A stretch of DNA of 64,000 nt from an uncultured Prevotellaceae bacterium (GTDB lineage: Bacteria > Bacteroidota > Bacteroidia > Bacteroidales > Bacteroidaceae), in the NCBI GenBank assembly GCA_947170495.1, contig CAMVUB010000003.1:1-64000 (forward strand), written 5' to 3'. Each line of letters begins with the position of its first letter. Positions within the stretch are counted from its first letter, which is position 1. The notes under the pieces are model-generated. The model did not search any database. It was not told the origin of the DNA and worked only from the letters and a program-made list of their open reading frames with translations. This document shows positions 44,159 through 53,543 of the stretch, one piece after another. The translations under genes and the position numbers were made by a program.

Positions 44159-44881
44159 ATGGAACCGTTCAAAGTCATTATCGTAGAAGATGTTAAGTTA
44201 GAACTGAAAGGCACAGAGGAGATATTCCGTTCGGACATCCCTGAAGCAGAGGTGCTGGGGACTGCCATGAACGAAGGAGAGCTGTGGGCGCTGATGCGTC
44301 AGCAGCTGCCGGATCTCCTGCTGCTCGACTTGGGCCTCGGAGGCTCCACGACCGTCGGCGTGGACATCTGCCGACAGGTGCATACCAAATACCCGCAGGT
44401 GAAGGTGCTCATCTTCACGGGCGAGATTCTCAACGAACGCCTGTGGGTGGACGTGCTGGCAGCGGGGGCTGACGGTATCATCCTGAAGACGGGCGAGCTG
44501 CTCACACGCAACGATGTGCGTCTGGTGATGGACGGCCGACGTCTGGTATTCAACCAGCCAATACTGGAGAAGATCGTGGCACGCTTCAAGAAGAGCGTCA
44601 TCAGCGAGACACGTCGCACGGATGCCGTCATCGACTACGATATCGACGAGTACGACGAGCGCTTCCTGCGTCATCTGGCACTCGGCTATACCAAGGACAT
44701 GATTGCAGCCCTCAAGGGAATGCCGTTTGGCGTGAAGAGTCTGGAGAAGCGACAGGTGGATCTCGTGAACCGTCTTTTCCCTGAGAACGAGCGCAACGGA
44801 GTGAATGCCACGCGATTGGTGGTGCGCGCCCTGCAGCTGCGTATCATCGATCTCGACCACCTGAAAGCGGATGATGAATAA
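44159..44881 (+). CDS. Response regulator with LuxR-like HTH output
   Basis: A 240-residue regulator, starting at ATG 44159 (a GTG nine bases earlier is possible). The receiver has FKVIIVED, phospho-acceptor Asp57 in LLLLDLGLG, VLIFTGE and ILKTG. The C-terminal ~70 residues FLRHLALGYTKDMIAALKG then SLEKRQVDLVNRLF resemble a LuxR/NarL helix-turn-helix. It is 20 bp after the sensor kinase and is its probable cognate. Targets are unknown. Confidence 0.87.
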   Translation: MEPFKVIIVEDVKLELKGTEEIFRSDIPEAEVLGTAMNEGELWALMRQQLPDLLLLDLGLGGSTTVGVDICRQVHTKYPQVKVLIFTGEILNERLWVDVLAAGADGIILKTGELLTRNDVRLVMDGRRLVFNQPILEKIVARFKKSVISETRRTDAVIDYDIDEYDERFLRHLALGYTKDMIAALKGMPFGVKSLEKRQVDLVNRLFPENERNGVNATRLVVRALQLRIIDLDHLKADDE

Positions 44882-44882
44882 A

Positions 44883-44918
44883 ATTGAAAATTGAGAATTG
44901 AGAATTGAAAATTGCGGA
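44883..44918. repeat. Spacer heptamers between the regulator and the helicase
   Basis: ttgaaaa and ttgagaa units alternate with a 7-nt period. The helicase ATG follows at 44922. Confidence 0.75.
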
Positions 44919-44921
44919 TTG

Positions 44922-47285
44922 ATGAATCTGGATGAACTGAATCCTGCCCAACGCGAGGCGGTGGAATATATCGACGGGCCGTCGCTGGTGATTGCCGGTG
45001 CCGGTTCGGGCAAGACGCGCGTGCTGACGTATAAGATTGCCTATCTGCTGAGTCAAGGCATGGCACCTTGGAACATCCTGGCGCTGACGTTCACCAACAA
45101 AGCCGCCGAAGAGATGAAGTCGCGTATCGCTCAGCAGGTGGGCTATGAGCAGGCGCAGCGATTGTGGATGGGCACCTTCCACAGTATCTTCGCGCGTATC
45201 CTGCGCATCGAGCATGAGATCATCGGCTTCACGGCAGACTTCACCATCTACGATGCCGCCGACAGCAAGAGCTTGGTAAAGAGTATTATACGAGAGATGC
45301 AACTCGATGAGAAGGTCTATAAGCCAGGCACGGTGCTCGGACATATCTCAGCGGCCAAGAACAGGCTCATCCTGCCATCGCAATACCAATCGAATCCTGA
45401 GCTCTACAAGGCTGACCAAGCCAGCAAGATACCAGCCACGGGTGAGATCTATAAGCGCTATTGGGCGCGCTGTCGGCAGGCAGATGCCTTGGACTTCGAC
45501 GACATACTGGTCTATACGTATCTGCTCTTTGCCAAGCGTCCTGATGTGCTGGCACGCTATGAGGAGCGCTTCGACTTCGTGCTGGTCGATGAGTACCAAG
45601 ACACGAACTACGCGCAGCATGCCATCGTGTGGCAGCTGTCGCAGCATAAGAGGAAGGTCTGCGTGGTGGGCGACGATGCCCAGAGTATTTACAGCTTTCG
45701 TGGAGCGAACATTGACAATATACTCACATTCCAACAGTTATACACTGGTGCAAGGCTCTTCAAGCTGGAACGGAATTATCGTTCGACGCAAAACATCGTA
45801 AATGCGGCCAACAGCGTCATCAAGCACAACAGAGGACAGATTTACAAGGAGGTGTATTCGGAGAAAGTGCAGGGAGATCCCATTCATGTCTATAGCTACT
45901 ACAGCGACTTGGAGGAGGCTGCCGGCGTGGCCAAGAAGATCTTGAACCTCCATCGCTACGACCATATCGAGTGGAATGAGATAGCGATTCTGTATCGCAC
46001 CAATGCCCAAAGCCGCACGTTTGAGGAGGCCTTTCGCAAGCAGGAAATACCGTATCGCATCTATGGCGGCACATCGTTCTACCAACGCAAGGAGATCAAG
46101 GATGTCATCGCTTACTTCCGTCTGGCCGTGAATCCCAACGACGAGGAGGCGCTCAAGCGTGTCATCAACTATCCGGTACGCGGTATCGGGCAGACCTCCC
46201 AGCAGAAGCTGCTCATGGCGGCCTCTGAGAACAATGTCAGCGTGTGGCAGGTGCTGTCGAATCCTGCGGCGTTCAATGTAGATATCAATCGTGGCACGGC
46301 TGCGAAGGTCTATGCCTTCGTGCAGCTGATTGAAGGTTTCCGAGCCGTTGTAAATCAGGAAGATGCAGCCACGCTGGGCAAACGCATCGCACAGGAGTCA
46401 GGCATCGTGGCAGAGATCTTCCGAGGCCGCGAGCCAGAAGACATCTCACGCCAGGAAAACCTGCAGGAACTGTTGGACGGTTTGCAACAATTCGTGGATG
46501 ATAGGGTAGAGGAAGAGGGTAGTGACAGCGCCTATCTGTCTCATTATCTGCAGGAAGTGGCGCTTGTCAGCGATTTGGACGAGAGCGATGACGACCAAAA
46601 GGAAAAGGTGTCGCTGATGACGATACACGCTGCTAAGGGATTGGAATTCAAGGTCGTATTTGTCGTTGGCATGGAAGAAAACCTGTTCCCGAATCAGATG
46701 TCGGCCACTTCGCCACGTGAGATGGAAGAAGAACGCAGGCTGTTCTATGTGGCGCTCACGCGTGCAGAGGAACGGTGTTATCTGTCACACGCGCAGAATC
46801 GCTATCGCAACGGCAAGAGTGAGTTTACGACGCCCAGCTGTTTCCTGAAGGAAATCGACGCGCGTTTCATGAAACAGGAAAATGAGCTGGCAGCGCCGTC
46901 ACGGCCGCGTAGCTTCTCAAAACTTGGCTTCGACGATTATTTCACGTCGCCGTCGCCACGCAGCGGTGCAGAAACGCCACAGCACTACCGGCAATCATCA
47001 GAGCACTACGGACAGCAGGAATCCGTCCGTCAACCAGGACAGGTGTTCTCCTCGCGTTTCTCGAGACTGTCCAGCACTTCAGCGACGGCAGACGCACCTG
47101 TTGAGCAGACGCACACATCAGCAGGAACCTTGACCGTTGGTTGTCGCATCGAGCACGCTCGTTTTGGTCAAGGCACCGTGACAGCACTCTCGGGAACAGG
47201 CATCGATGCCAAGGCGACCGTTAATTTCGACAACGTTGGTTCCAAGCAACTGCTCCTTCGCTTCGCCAAGTTCGAAGTGATTTAA
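44922..47285 (+). CDS. UvrD/PcrA-type superfamily 1 DNA helicase
   Basis: A 787-residue 3'-5' helicase starting MNLDELNPAQREAVEYIDGP. Walker A is AGAGSGKT, followed by TFTNKAAEEMKSRI, DEYQDTN, VGDDAQSIYSFRGAN and MTIHAAKGLEFKVVF. These are the full motif set of PcrA/UvrD, used in mismatch and nucleotide excision repair and in clearing stalled forks. The tail is basic and Ser/Pro-rich with a small beta domain. The upstream 8-residue extension falls in repeats and is not preferred. It differs from AddA in lacking a nuclease. Confidence 0.94.
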   Translation: MNLDELNPAQREAVEYIDGPSLVIAGAGSGKTRVLTYKIAYLLSQGMAPWNILALTFTNKAAEEMKSRIAQQVGYEQAQRLWMGTFHSIFARILRIEHEIIGFTADFTIYDAADSKSLVKSIIREMQLDEKVYKPGTVLGHISAAKNRLILPSQYQSNPELYKADQASKIPATGEIYKRYWARCRQADALDFDDILVYTYLLFAKRPDVLARYEERFDFVLVDEYQDTNYAQHAIVWQLSQHKRKVCVVGDDAQSIYSFRGANIDNILTFQQLYTGARLFKLERNYRSTQNIVNAANSVIKHNRGQIYKEVYSEKVQGDPIHVYSYYSDLEEAAGVAKKILNLHRYDHIEWNEIAILYRTNAQSRTFEEAFRKQEIPYRIYGGTSFYQRKEIKDVIAYFRLAVNPNDEEALKRVINYPVRGIGQTSQQKLLMAASENNVSVWQVLSNPAAFNVDINRGTAAKVYAFVQLIEGFRAVVNQEDAATLGKRIAQESGIVAEIFRGREPEDISRQENLQELLDGLQQFVDDRVEEEGSDSAYLSHYLQEVALVSDLDESDDDQKEKVSLMTIHAAKGLEFKVVFVVGMEENLFPNQMSATSPREMEEERRLFYVALTRAEERCYLSHAQNRYRNGKSEFTTPSCFLKEIDARFMKQENELAAPSRPRSFSKLGFDDYFTSPSPRSGAETPQHYRQSSEHYGQQESVRQPGQVFSSRFSRLSSTSATADAPVEQTHTSAGTLTVGCRIEHARFGQGTVTALSGTGIDAKATVNFDNVGSKQLLLRFAKFEVI

Positions 47286-47623
47286 TTTGACCTTATTGGA
47301 CAATTTCAAATTCCGTTGCACCATTTACAAAAGGACATGTTCCGTGTCTTTCCGTTCATTTCCGTGTTTTTCCGTGTTCCAGGTCCTAATCGGTGTTATG
47401 TTTAATAGAGTAGTGAAATAAGAGGGGTAATCCATCAAAAGGTGTACAAAACACGAGAAAATATGGAGAAATAGATGTATAGACGAAGGAAAATAGCATG
47501 AAGAGTTGGCTGTCTCAACAAATTCCATTACTTTTGCCGCTGATAACGATGAAACTCTACTAAGTAGAGACTGATTAGTAAATGCTCATTTTACCAAAGT
47601 AAACTAACAACATCTTTTATATT
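47286..47623. other. Spacer with tccgtgt words and a promoter
   Basis: This 338-base spacer has tttccgtg words (47336-47385), an AT-rich middle and the promoter at 47506-47536. It holds no gene. Confidence 0.65.
47506..47536 (+). promoter_or_regulatory. Promoter of the secreted metallopeptidase
   Basis: TTGG at 47506-47509, 19 bp, TACTTTTG at 47529-47536. It leaves a leader of about 80 bases. Confidence 0.7.
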
Positions 47624-50302
47624 ATGCAACATCTATTCTTGCGCAAGCTTGCCATAGCTGCGTCCTTTTGTTTTGGTCTTGCTACAGTCTTGTATGCAGA
47701 CGATGTCGTCATGACCAACTACATCTTGAATCCGAGCTTTGAATCTGGCACGACTGACTGGACGGTTTCTAACATGAAGGTCCAGAGCAACAACAGTTTC
47801 ACGAAGAAGCAAGGCACTAACTACCTGGAGCGTTGGGTTGATAAAGGCGGCGCGGCCGGCACTTGCTCTGTGACGCAGAAGATTCAAGCCTTGCCTGCAG
47901 GACAATATCGCCTGACGGCGGCTGCGCAGAATATCCAGCAGGACAATCCGACAACAGCACAAACAGGAGCAACCATCACTGCTGGTTCAGCGGCTACGAC
48001 CGTGACGGTGGTCAACGATTATAACGTAGAATTTGGGGCTTATGGCGAAGTGACCATTGGCTTTAAGGCTATGAGTGCTACGGGTAACTACCTGTGTGTG
48101 GATAACTTCCGTCTATTCTACATCGCTCCTGATCTGGCACTCCTGAAGGAAGCGATTCCTGCCGCTCAGCAAGTCATCACCAACTCCGCGAAATCCTCTT
48201 ATGCCGGCATGCAACCAGGCATCAAAACGGCGCTGGAAACGGCCATCGCCAATGCCACGAATGCCACCGAAGCGACCTCCACTGATGACCTGCAAGCCTA
48301 CGCCTTCGACCTTGCTGAGCAGACAGCACTCGCCAGCGTTAATATCGAGGAGTTGAAATCTCTTAAGCAGCTGATTAACAAGGCAAAGACGAGCCTCACG
48401 CACGATATGGCTCAGGCGTATAAGAACACGCTTCAGACAGTTTACGACGCTGCCGTAGTGTTCATGCTGCTCACCACCGACGAGGCACCTGCCACAATCT
48501 TGAATCCATTGCAGGAGGCCTATGACAATGCTGAAGCCAGCTACAACGCCAAGAATAAATTGAAGACATCTATCACCCAAGCCAACATTGTCCTCAATCG
48601 TGAGGGATTGGTGGGAGCAGACGACCTGAAAGCCGTTGTAGATGAAGCCATTGCAATGCGCGACAGCGAGACGGCCACACCCGATGAAATGTTGGCGATG
48701 AAGGAAAAACTGGATAACGCTACCCTACTCTGCCGCGTCAATAATCCCACCTCCACAAGTGCCGTGAACGTGAAAACCCTCTCTGCAGTTCAGGGCGCTA
48801 CGGAGATCTTTGGCCGTGCTTCCTTCTCAGGTGCCACAGCCAAGGAGAAAGGCTTCTGCTGGAGCGAAAGCCCAGAGCCAACCATTTTCGACAACCGCTC
48901 TACCACCGTCTATAGCAACAACGGCGACATCTACGCTATGCAGGATTTGAAGCCGGCTACGGTTTATTACGTCCGTGCTTATGCTTACACCTCAGGCTAT
49001 CGCCTCACCTATGGTGATGTCATCAAGGTGGTGACACGTCCGATGGGAAATGTGGGCTTCAGCTATGGCTATGAGGGCGATGACGCTACGAATCAACGCA
49101 TTTATGCCGCTTGTGAGGAAGCCGTATGGATGTGGAACAATATCGGCGGTATCCAAAGCTTCTTCCTCAGCGCACATTACAAATATGGTGCTGGTGCTGG
49201 CACTGGCACGGCAGAGTGCAGCTATGGAGGCTACATGAGTGTCAGCCAAAACACGGGTTGCCAACGCACGGGTACCATTCTCCATGAGGGTGCACATGGC
49301 CTTGGCATGGTTCCTTATACCGATTGGACAAACTCCATCTATCGCACTAATGGCGATCGCGGCGAGTGGCTTGGCCCACGTGTGGACAGAGCCATACAGT
49401 TCCTCGATAACAGCTCCACCGCCAAGCTTCATGGCGATAACCAGCACATGTGGCCCTATGGCATCAACGGCGCAGGCGAAGACACTGGCTCGCCAATCCT
49501 CTACCGCGCTAACGCCTTGATTGTCGAGGCCTTGTCCGAGGACGGCATTACGCACTCCGGCCAATCATTCCTCACGCCCGCCTACTCATTCGTGCAGGAT
49601 GACGACACCAAGTACTACATCAAGAGCGAATCCACAGCCCGTGGTCTGGCTACCTCCTACTTGCGCCAGACAACAGGAACAGCCGTGCGCTTTACAGAGG
49701 CTACCGCCGACGAGGCGTTCGCCGACGACTCCTATGCCTGGTACATCGCGTTCAACCCCAATACATGCTACTACACTTTCAAGAACGCATCCACTGGCAA
49801 GTATCTGTCTATGTCCTCAGGTACTGCCACAGCATCCTCTACTCCTACCAGTTACCATCTGTTAGGCTCGCGCAACCAGACCACCTACGAAGGCTTCACC
49901 TTCGCCGGCACCTCCTACTGGATTGTGAACGGTAACAACCATAACGCCATGAATGCCACAACAACGGGTGCTTCCTCGACCACCTTCAACCATGCCGACG
50001 CAGCCATCACACAGCGCTGGCTGTTGCTCACGGCTGACGAGGTGACGCGCTTCGCAGAGTCACGGGGCGAGACCGTAGGTGTGAGTGCCCTGTGTGCTAA
50101 GCCTTCAGCATCGGCGCCGCTGGCACGAGGTGGCTATGGTGTCATCTATATCACAGCCAACAGCGCTGGTCAGGACGTGGATATCTACACCCTTGACGGT
50201 CGTCGCGTCAGCCGCCTCTATGTGCAGCTCGACGCCACCGCCACCGTGCGCGTGCCTCGCGGCCTCTACCTAGTCAACGGCCAGAAAGTCCTCGTCAAAT
50301 AA
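47624..50302 (+). CDS. Secreted multidomain HExxH metallopeptidase
   Basis: An 892-residue exported protein. After a signal peptide (to about ATVLYA), residues ~28-165 resemble a carbohydrate-binding sandwich (NYILNPSFESGTTDW). Helical FIVAR-like repeats (~170-370) and a fibronectin-like domain follow. The zinc motif ILHEGAHGLGMVP (His554, Glu555, His558) marks the peptidase domain. A ricin/lectin-like region (~660-800) and the sorting tail GLYLVNGQKVLVK end it. It probably degrades host or dietary glycoproteins at the surface. The third zinc ligand was not identified. Confidence 0.82.
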   Translation: MQHLFLRKLAIAASFCFGLATVLYADDVVMTNYILNPSFESGTTDWTVSNMKVQSNNSFTKKQGTNYLERWVDKGGAAGTCSVTQKIQALPAGQYRLTAAAQNIQQDNPTTAQTGATITAGSAATTVTVVNDYNVEFGAYGEVTIGFKAMSATGNYLCVDNFRLFYIAPDLALLKEAIPAAQQVITNSAKSSYAGMQPGIKTALETAIANATNATEATSTDDLQAYAFDLAEQTALASVNIEELKSLKQLINKAKTSLTHDMAQAYKNTLQTVYDAAVVFMLLTTDEAPATILNPLQEAYDNAEASYNAKNKLKTSITQANIVLNREGLVGADDLKAVVDEAIAMRDSETATPDEMLAMKEKLDNATLLCRVNNPTSTSAVNVKTLSAVQGATEIFGRASFSGATAKEKGFCWSESPEPTIFDNRSTTVYSNNGDIYAMQDLKPATVYYVRAYAYTSGYRLTYGDVIKVVTRPMGNVGFSYGYEGDDATNQRIYAACEEAVWMWNNIGGIQSFFLSAHYKYGAGAGTGTAECSYGGYMSVSQNTGCQRTGTILHEGAHGLGMVPYTDWTNSIYRTNGDRGEWLGPRVDRAIQFLDNSSTAKLHGDNQHMWPYGINGAGEDTGSPILYRANALIVEALSEDGITHSGQSFLTPAYSFVQDDDTKYYIKSESTARGLATSYLRQTTGTAVRFTEATADEAFADDSYAWYIAFNPNTCYYTFKNASTGKYLSMSSGTATASSTPTSYHLLGSRNQTTYEGFTFAGTSYWIVNGNNHNAMNATTTGASSTTFNHADAAITQRWLLLTADEVTRFAESRGETVGVSALCAKPSASAPLARGGYGVIYITANSAGQDVDIYTLDGRRVSRLYVQLDATATVRVPRGLYLVNGQKVLVK

Positions 50303-50350
50303 CCCTCAAATATAATTATAATCACCTCTACAGCCTACTCCTTAGTATTC

Positions 50351-50382
50351 CTTCCCCCTTGGGGGAGTTAGAGAGGGGCTCC
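50351..50382. repeat. GC-rich palindrome upstream of udk
   Basis: CTTCCCCCTTGGGGGAG followed by GAGAGGGGCTCCT resembles, but is not identical to, the his-associated palindrome family. It occupies the metallopeptidase-udk spacer. Confidence 0.6.
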
Positions 50383-50398
50383 TAAACGTCAAACGAAA

Positions 50399-51010
50399 AT
50401 GTACATCATCGGTATCGCAGGTGGAACGGGTTCCGGCAAGACCACCGTCGTACGTAAAATCGTGGAAGCCATCCCCAATTCCCAAGTGGCTGTCATCCCG
50501 CAGGACTCCTACTACAACGACAACACGGGCATTCCCATGGAGGAGCGTCGGAAGATCAATTTCGACCACCCCAACGCCTTCGACTGGAAGCTACTCATCC
50601 ATCAGATCAATGAGTTGCGTGCAGGGCGATCTATCGAGCAACCCACGTACTCCTATATCGAGAGCAACCGTATGCCCGAGACCGTGCATATCGAGCCCTG
50701 CGAGGTCATCATCATCGAGGGCATTATGGCGCTCTGCAGCAAGGAGTTGCGCGACCTCATGGACCTGAAGATTTTTGTCGATGCCGACCCCGACGACCGT
50801 CTTATCCGCGTCATCGCCCGTGATATGGCTGAGCGTGGGCGCACAGCGCAGATGGTGATGGATCGGTACACCGACGTCCTCAAGCCCATGCATCTAGAAT
50901 TTATCGAGCCTACGAAGCGCTATGCCGACCTCATCATCCCGCAAGGCGGTGCGAATCAGAAGGCTATCGACATCATGCGAGCCTATATCATTCATCGCCT
51001 GAAGCCCTGA
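50399..51010 (+). CDS. udk: Uridine kinase
   Basis: A 203-residue P-loop kinase that phosphorylates uridine and cytidine in pyrimidine salvage. IIGIAGGTGSGKTTVVRK is the P loop. DSYYNDNTGIPMEERRKINF and FDHPNAFDW are the substrate-binding region, and IIEGIMAL is the Walker B part. Length matches the family. It is 19 bp upstream of the MltF-like gene on the same strand. Phosphoribulokinase-like alternatives are unlikely. Confidence 0.94.
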   Translation: MYIIGIAGGTGSGKTTVVRKIVEAIPNSQVAVIPQDSYYNDNTGIPMEERRKINFDHPNAFDWKLLIHQINELRAGRSIEQPTYSYIESNRMPETVHIEPCEVIIIEGIMALCSKELRDLMDLKIFVDADPDDRLIRVIARDMAERGRTAQMVMDRYTDVLKPMHLEFIEPTKRYADLIIPQGGANQKAIDIMRAYIIHRLKP

Positions 51011-51029
51011 ACATCCTACCTTTCATCTG

Positions 51030-52136
51030 TTGAAGCAATCTCTCACCATCTTACTCTCTCTCCTGCTGACACTCACATCGTGTCAACGTGAGAACAAGGC
51101 GCCGTCCGTGATGTTCGGACAGGCCGATGAGGATGTGCTGCCCGAGGACTATGACCTCTCCGACGTGCAGGCCTCCGGCGAGTTGATTGCTGTGACGCTC
51201 TCCAGCCCTGACACCTACTACGAGTACCGTGGTCAGGGCTTCGGCCTGCAGTTTGCGATGGCACAGGCATTTGCCAACAGTATCGGCGCTCGTTTGCGCA
51301 TGGAGATGGCCACCGACACGACAGATCTCTTACAAAAGCTCACCAGCGGCGAAGCCGACCTCGTCGCCCTGGAATTCGACAGCCTTCAATGGGCGCAGGA
51401 CACCTTGGCCACGCCGGGCACCCTGCAACGCCAAGCGAACGGATGGCTCATCCGCAGCGCTTCCCCACAGCTCTCCGAAGCCGTTGCACGCTGGTGGCGC
51501 CCTACCCTACGCCAGCAGTTCCTTGCTGCTGAGCAGGCGCGCACAGCACCCTCCAACCGTGTGCGGCGCCGTATGAATCCGCCGATGCTGTCGCGCCACA
51601 AGGGAACCATCAGCAGCTACGACCATTACTTCATGCGTGCCGCCCAGCGCATCGGCTGGGACTGGCGACTGTTGGCTGCACAGTGCTACCAGGAATCCGG
51701 CTTCGACCCGCAAGCTGTCTCTTGGGCAGGCGCCTGCGGTCTGATGCAGCTGATGCCCGCCACGGGTGAACGCCTGGGCCTCTCCCCTGCCGACCTCTAT
51801 GACCCAGCCCGCAACATTGAAGCTGCCTCGCGCTATATTGTGCAGCTCAGCAACACGTTTTCCGATGTCGGCAACGCCCACGAACGCATCTTCTTCGTGT
51901 TGGCAGCCTATAACGGAGGTGCAGGTCATATCCGCGATGCGATGGTGCTCGCCTCGGCACACGGCCATTCCCCACAACGCTGGTCTGAGGTGGAGCCCTA
52001 TGTCCAGGCCCTCTCCTCCCCTGCCTACTACCGCCATCCACTCGTGAAATACGGCTACCTTCGTGGCGAAGAAACCGTGGACTATGTCCGCCAGATTCGC
52101 CTCCGCTGGGCTGCTTATCGAGGAATCAGGTCTTAG
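51030..52136 (+). CDS. MltF-like membrane-bound lytic murein transglycosylase
   Basis: A 368-residue lipoprotein (TTG start, lipobox near TLTSC). Residues ~45-165 resemble the solute-binding-protein-like regulatory domain of MltF. Residues ~205-345 form an SLT lysozyme-like domain with catalytic Glu222 in CYQESGFDPQAVSWAG, then GLMQLMPAT and AAYNGGAGH. It cleaves peptidoglycan glycan strands to 1,6-anhydromuropeptides. The start is TTG because the next ATG would remove the signal. Confidence 0.9.
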   Translation: MKQSLTILLSLLLTLTSCQRENKAPSVMFGQADEDVLPEDYDLSDVQASGELIAVTLSSPDTYYEYRGQGFGLQFAMAQAFANSIGARLRMEMATDTTDLLQKLTSGEADLVALEFDSLQWAQDTLATPGTLQRQANGWLIRSASPQLSEAVARWWRPTLRQQFLAAEQARTAPSNRVRRRMNPPMLSRHKGTISSYDHYFMRAAQRIGWDWRLLAAQCYQESGFDPQAVSWAGACGLMQLMPATGERLGLSPADLYDPARNIEAASRYIVQLSNTFSDVGNAHERIFFVLAAYNGGAGHIRDAMVLASAHGHSPQRWSEVEPYVQALSSPAYYRHPLVKYGYLRGEETVDYVRQIRLRWAAYRGIRS

Positions 52137-52184
52137 ATTCAAATCATATGATGTAAAAATACTAACAATCATAATAATTATCTC

Positions 52185-53534
52185 ATGGTACAAGATTTGT
52201 ATGTTTTGATGATCACGGCAGCTGTGGTCAGTATTGTGTTTAAGTTCCTGAAGCAGCCTGTGGTGCTGGGTTACATCGTTGCCGGTGTGCTCATAGGCCC
52301 GAACCTCTATGGCGAGAACATTGTCAATGGCGACAACGTAAAGGCATGGGGTGACATCGGCGTGCTGTTCGTGTTGTTCTGCATCGGTCTGGAGTTCCGC
52401 CTGAAGAACCTCATCAGCAGCGGAAAGATTGCAGCCATCGGTGCAATGACCATCATCCTAGGCATGATGGGCTTGGGCTACCTCGTTGGACAAGACGCCA
52501 ACCTTGACATGATCAACTCGCTGTTTCTGGCTGGAATGCTCTGCATGTCGAGCACCACGATTGTGATGAAGGTCATCGATGAGGCAGGCATGAGCAAGGA
52601 ACGTTTCGTCAAGGGCGCTACCAGCATCCTCATCGTGGAGGATGTCGTGGCCGTGGTGCTGATGGTGTTGCTCTCCAGCATCGCCATCCGTCATCAGTTT
52701 GAAGGTGCGGAACTGGTCAACAAGGTGCTCGTCCTGGCCCTCACGCTTGCGGTGTGGTTCATCGTCGGCATCTTGATTATTCCTACAGTGCTTCGCAAGA
52801 TCAAGAAATTCCTGAATGACGAGACACTGATCATCCTCGCCCTAGGCCTGTGCTTAGGCATGGTGCTGACAGCTGAGGAAGCTGGCTTCAGCAGCGCCCT
52901 CGGCGCTTTCGTGATGGGTTCTATCCTTGCCGAGACGGTGGAGTCGCATCGCATCGAGCACCTGATGTCGCCCCTGAAGAATGTCTTCGCCGCCATCTTC
53001 TTCATCTCCGTCGGCATGCTCATCAATCCCCCCACTTTGGTGGAATATTGGGTTAGCATCCTCTGGGTGAGTCTTGTCGTTATCGTCGGCATGATTCTCT
53101 TCGGTACCTTGGGTTGCTGGTGGGGCGGCGCTACGATGCGCGACTCCATGCTGACCAGTTTCTCGTTCGTGCAGATTGGCGAGTTCTCATTCATCATTGC
53201 TTCACTAGGTACCAGCTTGGGTGTTCTCGATCCTATCATCTATCCCATCATCGTGGCATCCAGTGTATTGACCACCTTCCTCACGCCCTATATCATGAAG
53301 GCCGCTCAGCCAGCCTACAAGTTCCTCTACAAACACGCCTCGGCAAGCTTGCGCGAGAAGATTGACCGCCGCGAGCAGGAGGTGGCAGCAGCGGAAAACG
53401 CTACCCAATCCGACGGCCCGTCGATTGCAGACAAGGCTCGCCATGCCGTCCGTCGCACCGTCGTCACGAAGCATCTGGTGAACCTCATGATCAAGAACAT
53501 GAGCGCCCACGACGAGGAGAAGAAAGAAAAGTAA
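52185..53534 (+). CDS. CPA2-family cation:proton antiporter
   Basis: A 449-residue membrane protein with about 12 hydrophobic helices of the KefB/GerN type. Landmarks are KQPVVLGYIVAGVLIGPNLY, LFCIGLEFRLKNL and LGAFVMGSILAET. There is no C-terminal TrkA-N domain; the tail is short and charged. It exchanges K+ or Na+ for H+ across the inner membrane; the ion is uncertain. It lies 3 bp before the frame leading into the ABC exporter, so the genes are probably co-expressed. Confidence 0.9.
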   Translation: MVQDLYVLMITAAVVSIVFKFLKQPVVLGYIVAGVLIGPNLYGENIVNGDNVKAWGDIGVLFVLFCIGLEFRLKNLISSGKIAAIGAMTIILGMMGLGYLVGQDANLDMINSLFLAGMLCMSSTTIVMKVIDEAGMSKERFVKGATSILIVEDVVAVVLMVLLSSIAIRHQFEGAELVNKVLVLALTLAVWFIVGILIIPTVLRKIKKFLNDETLIILALGLCLGMVLTAEEAGFSSALGAFVMGSILAETVESHRIEHLMSPLKNVFAAIFFISVGMLINPPTLVEYWVSILWVSLVVIVGMILFGTLGCWWGGATMRDSMLTSFSFVQIGEFSFIIASLGTSLGVLDPIIYPIIVASSVLTTFLTPYIMKAAQPAYKFLYKHASASLREKIDRREQEVAAAENATQSDGPSIADKARHAVRRTVVTKHLVNLMIKNMSAHDEEKKEK

Positions 53535-53543
53535 TCATTGAAA

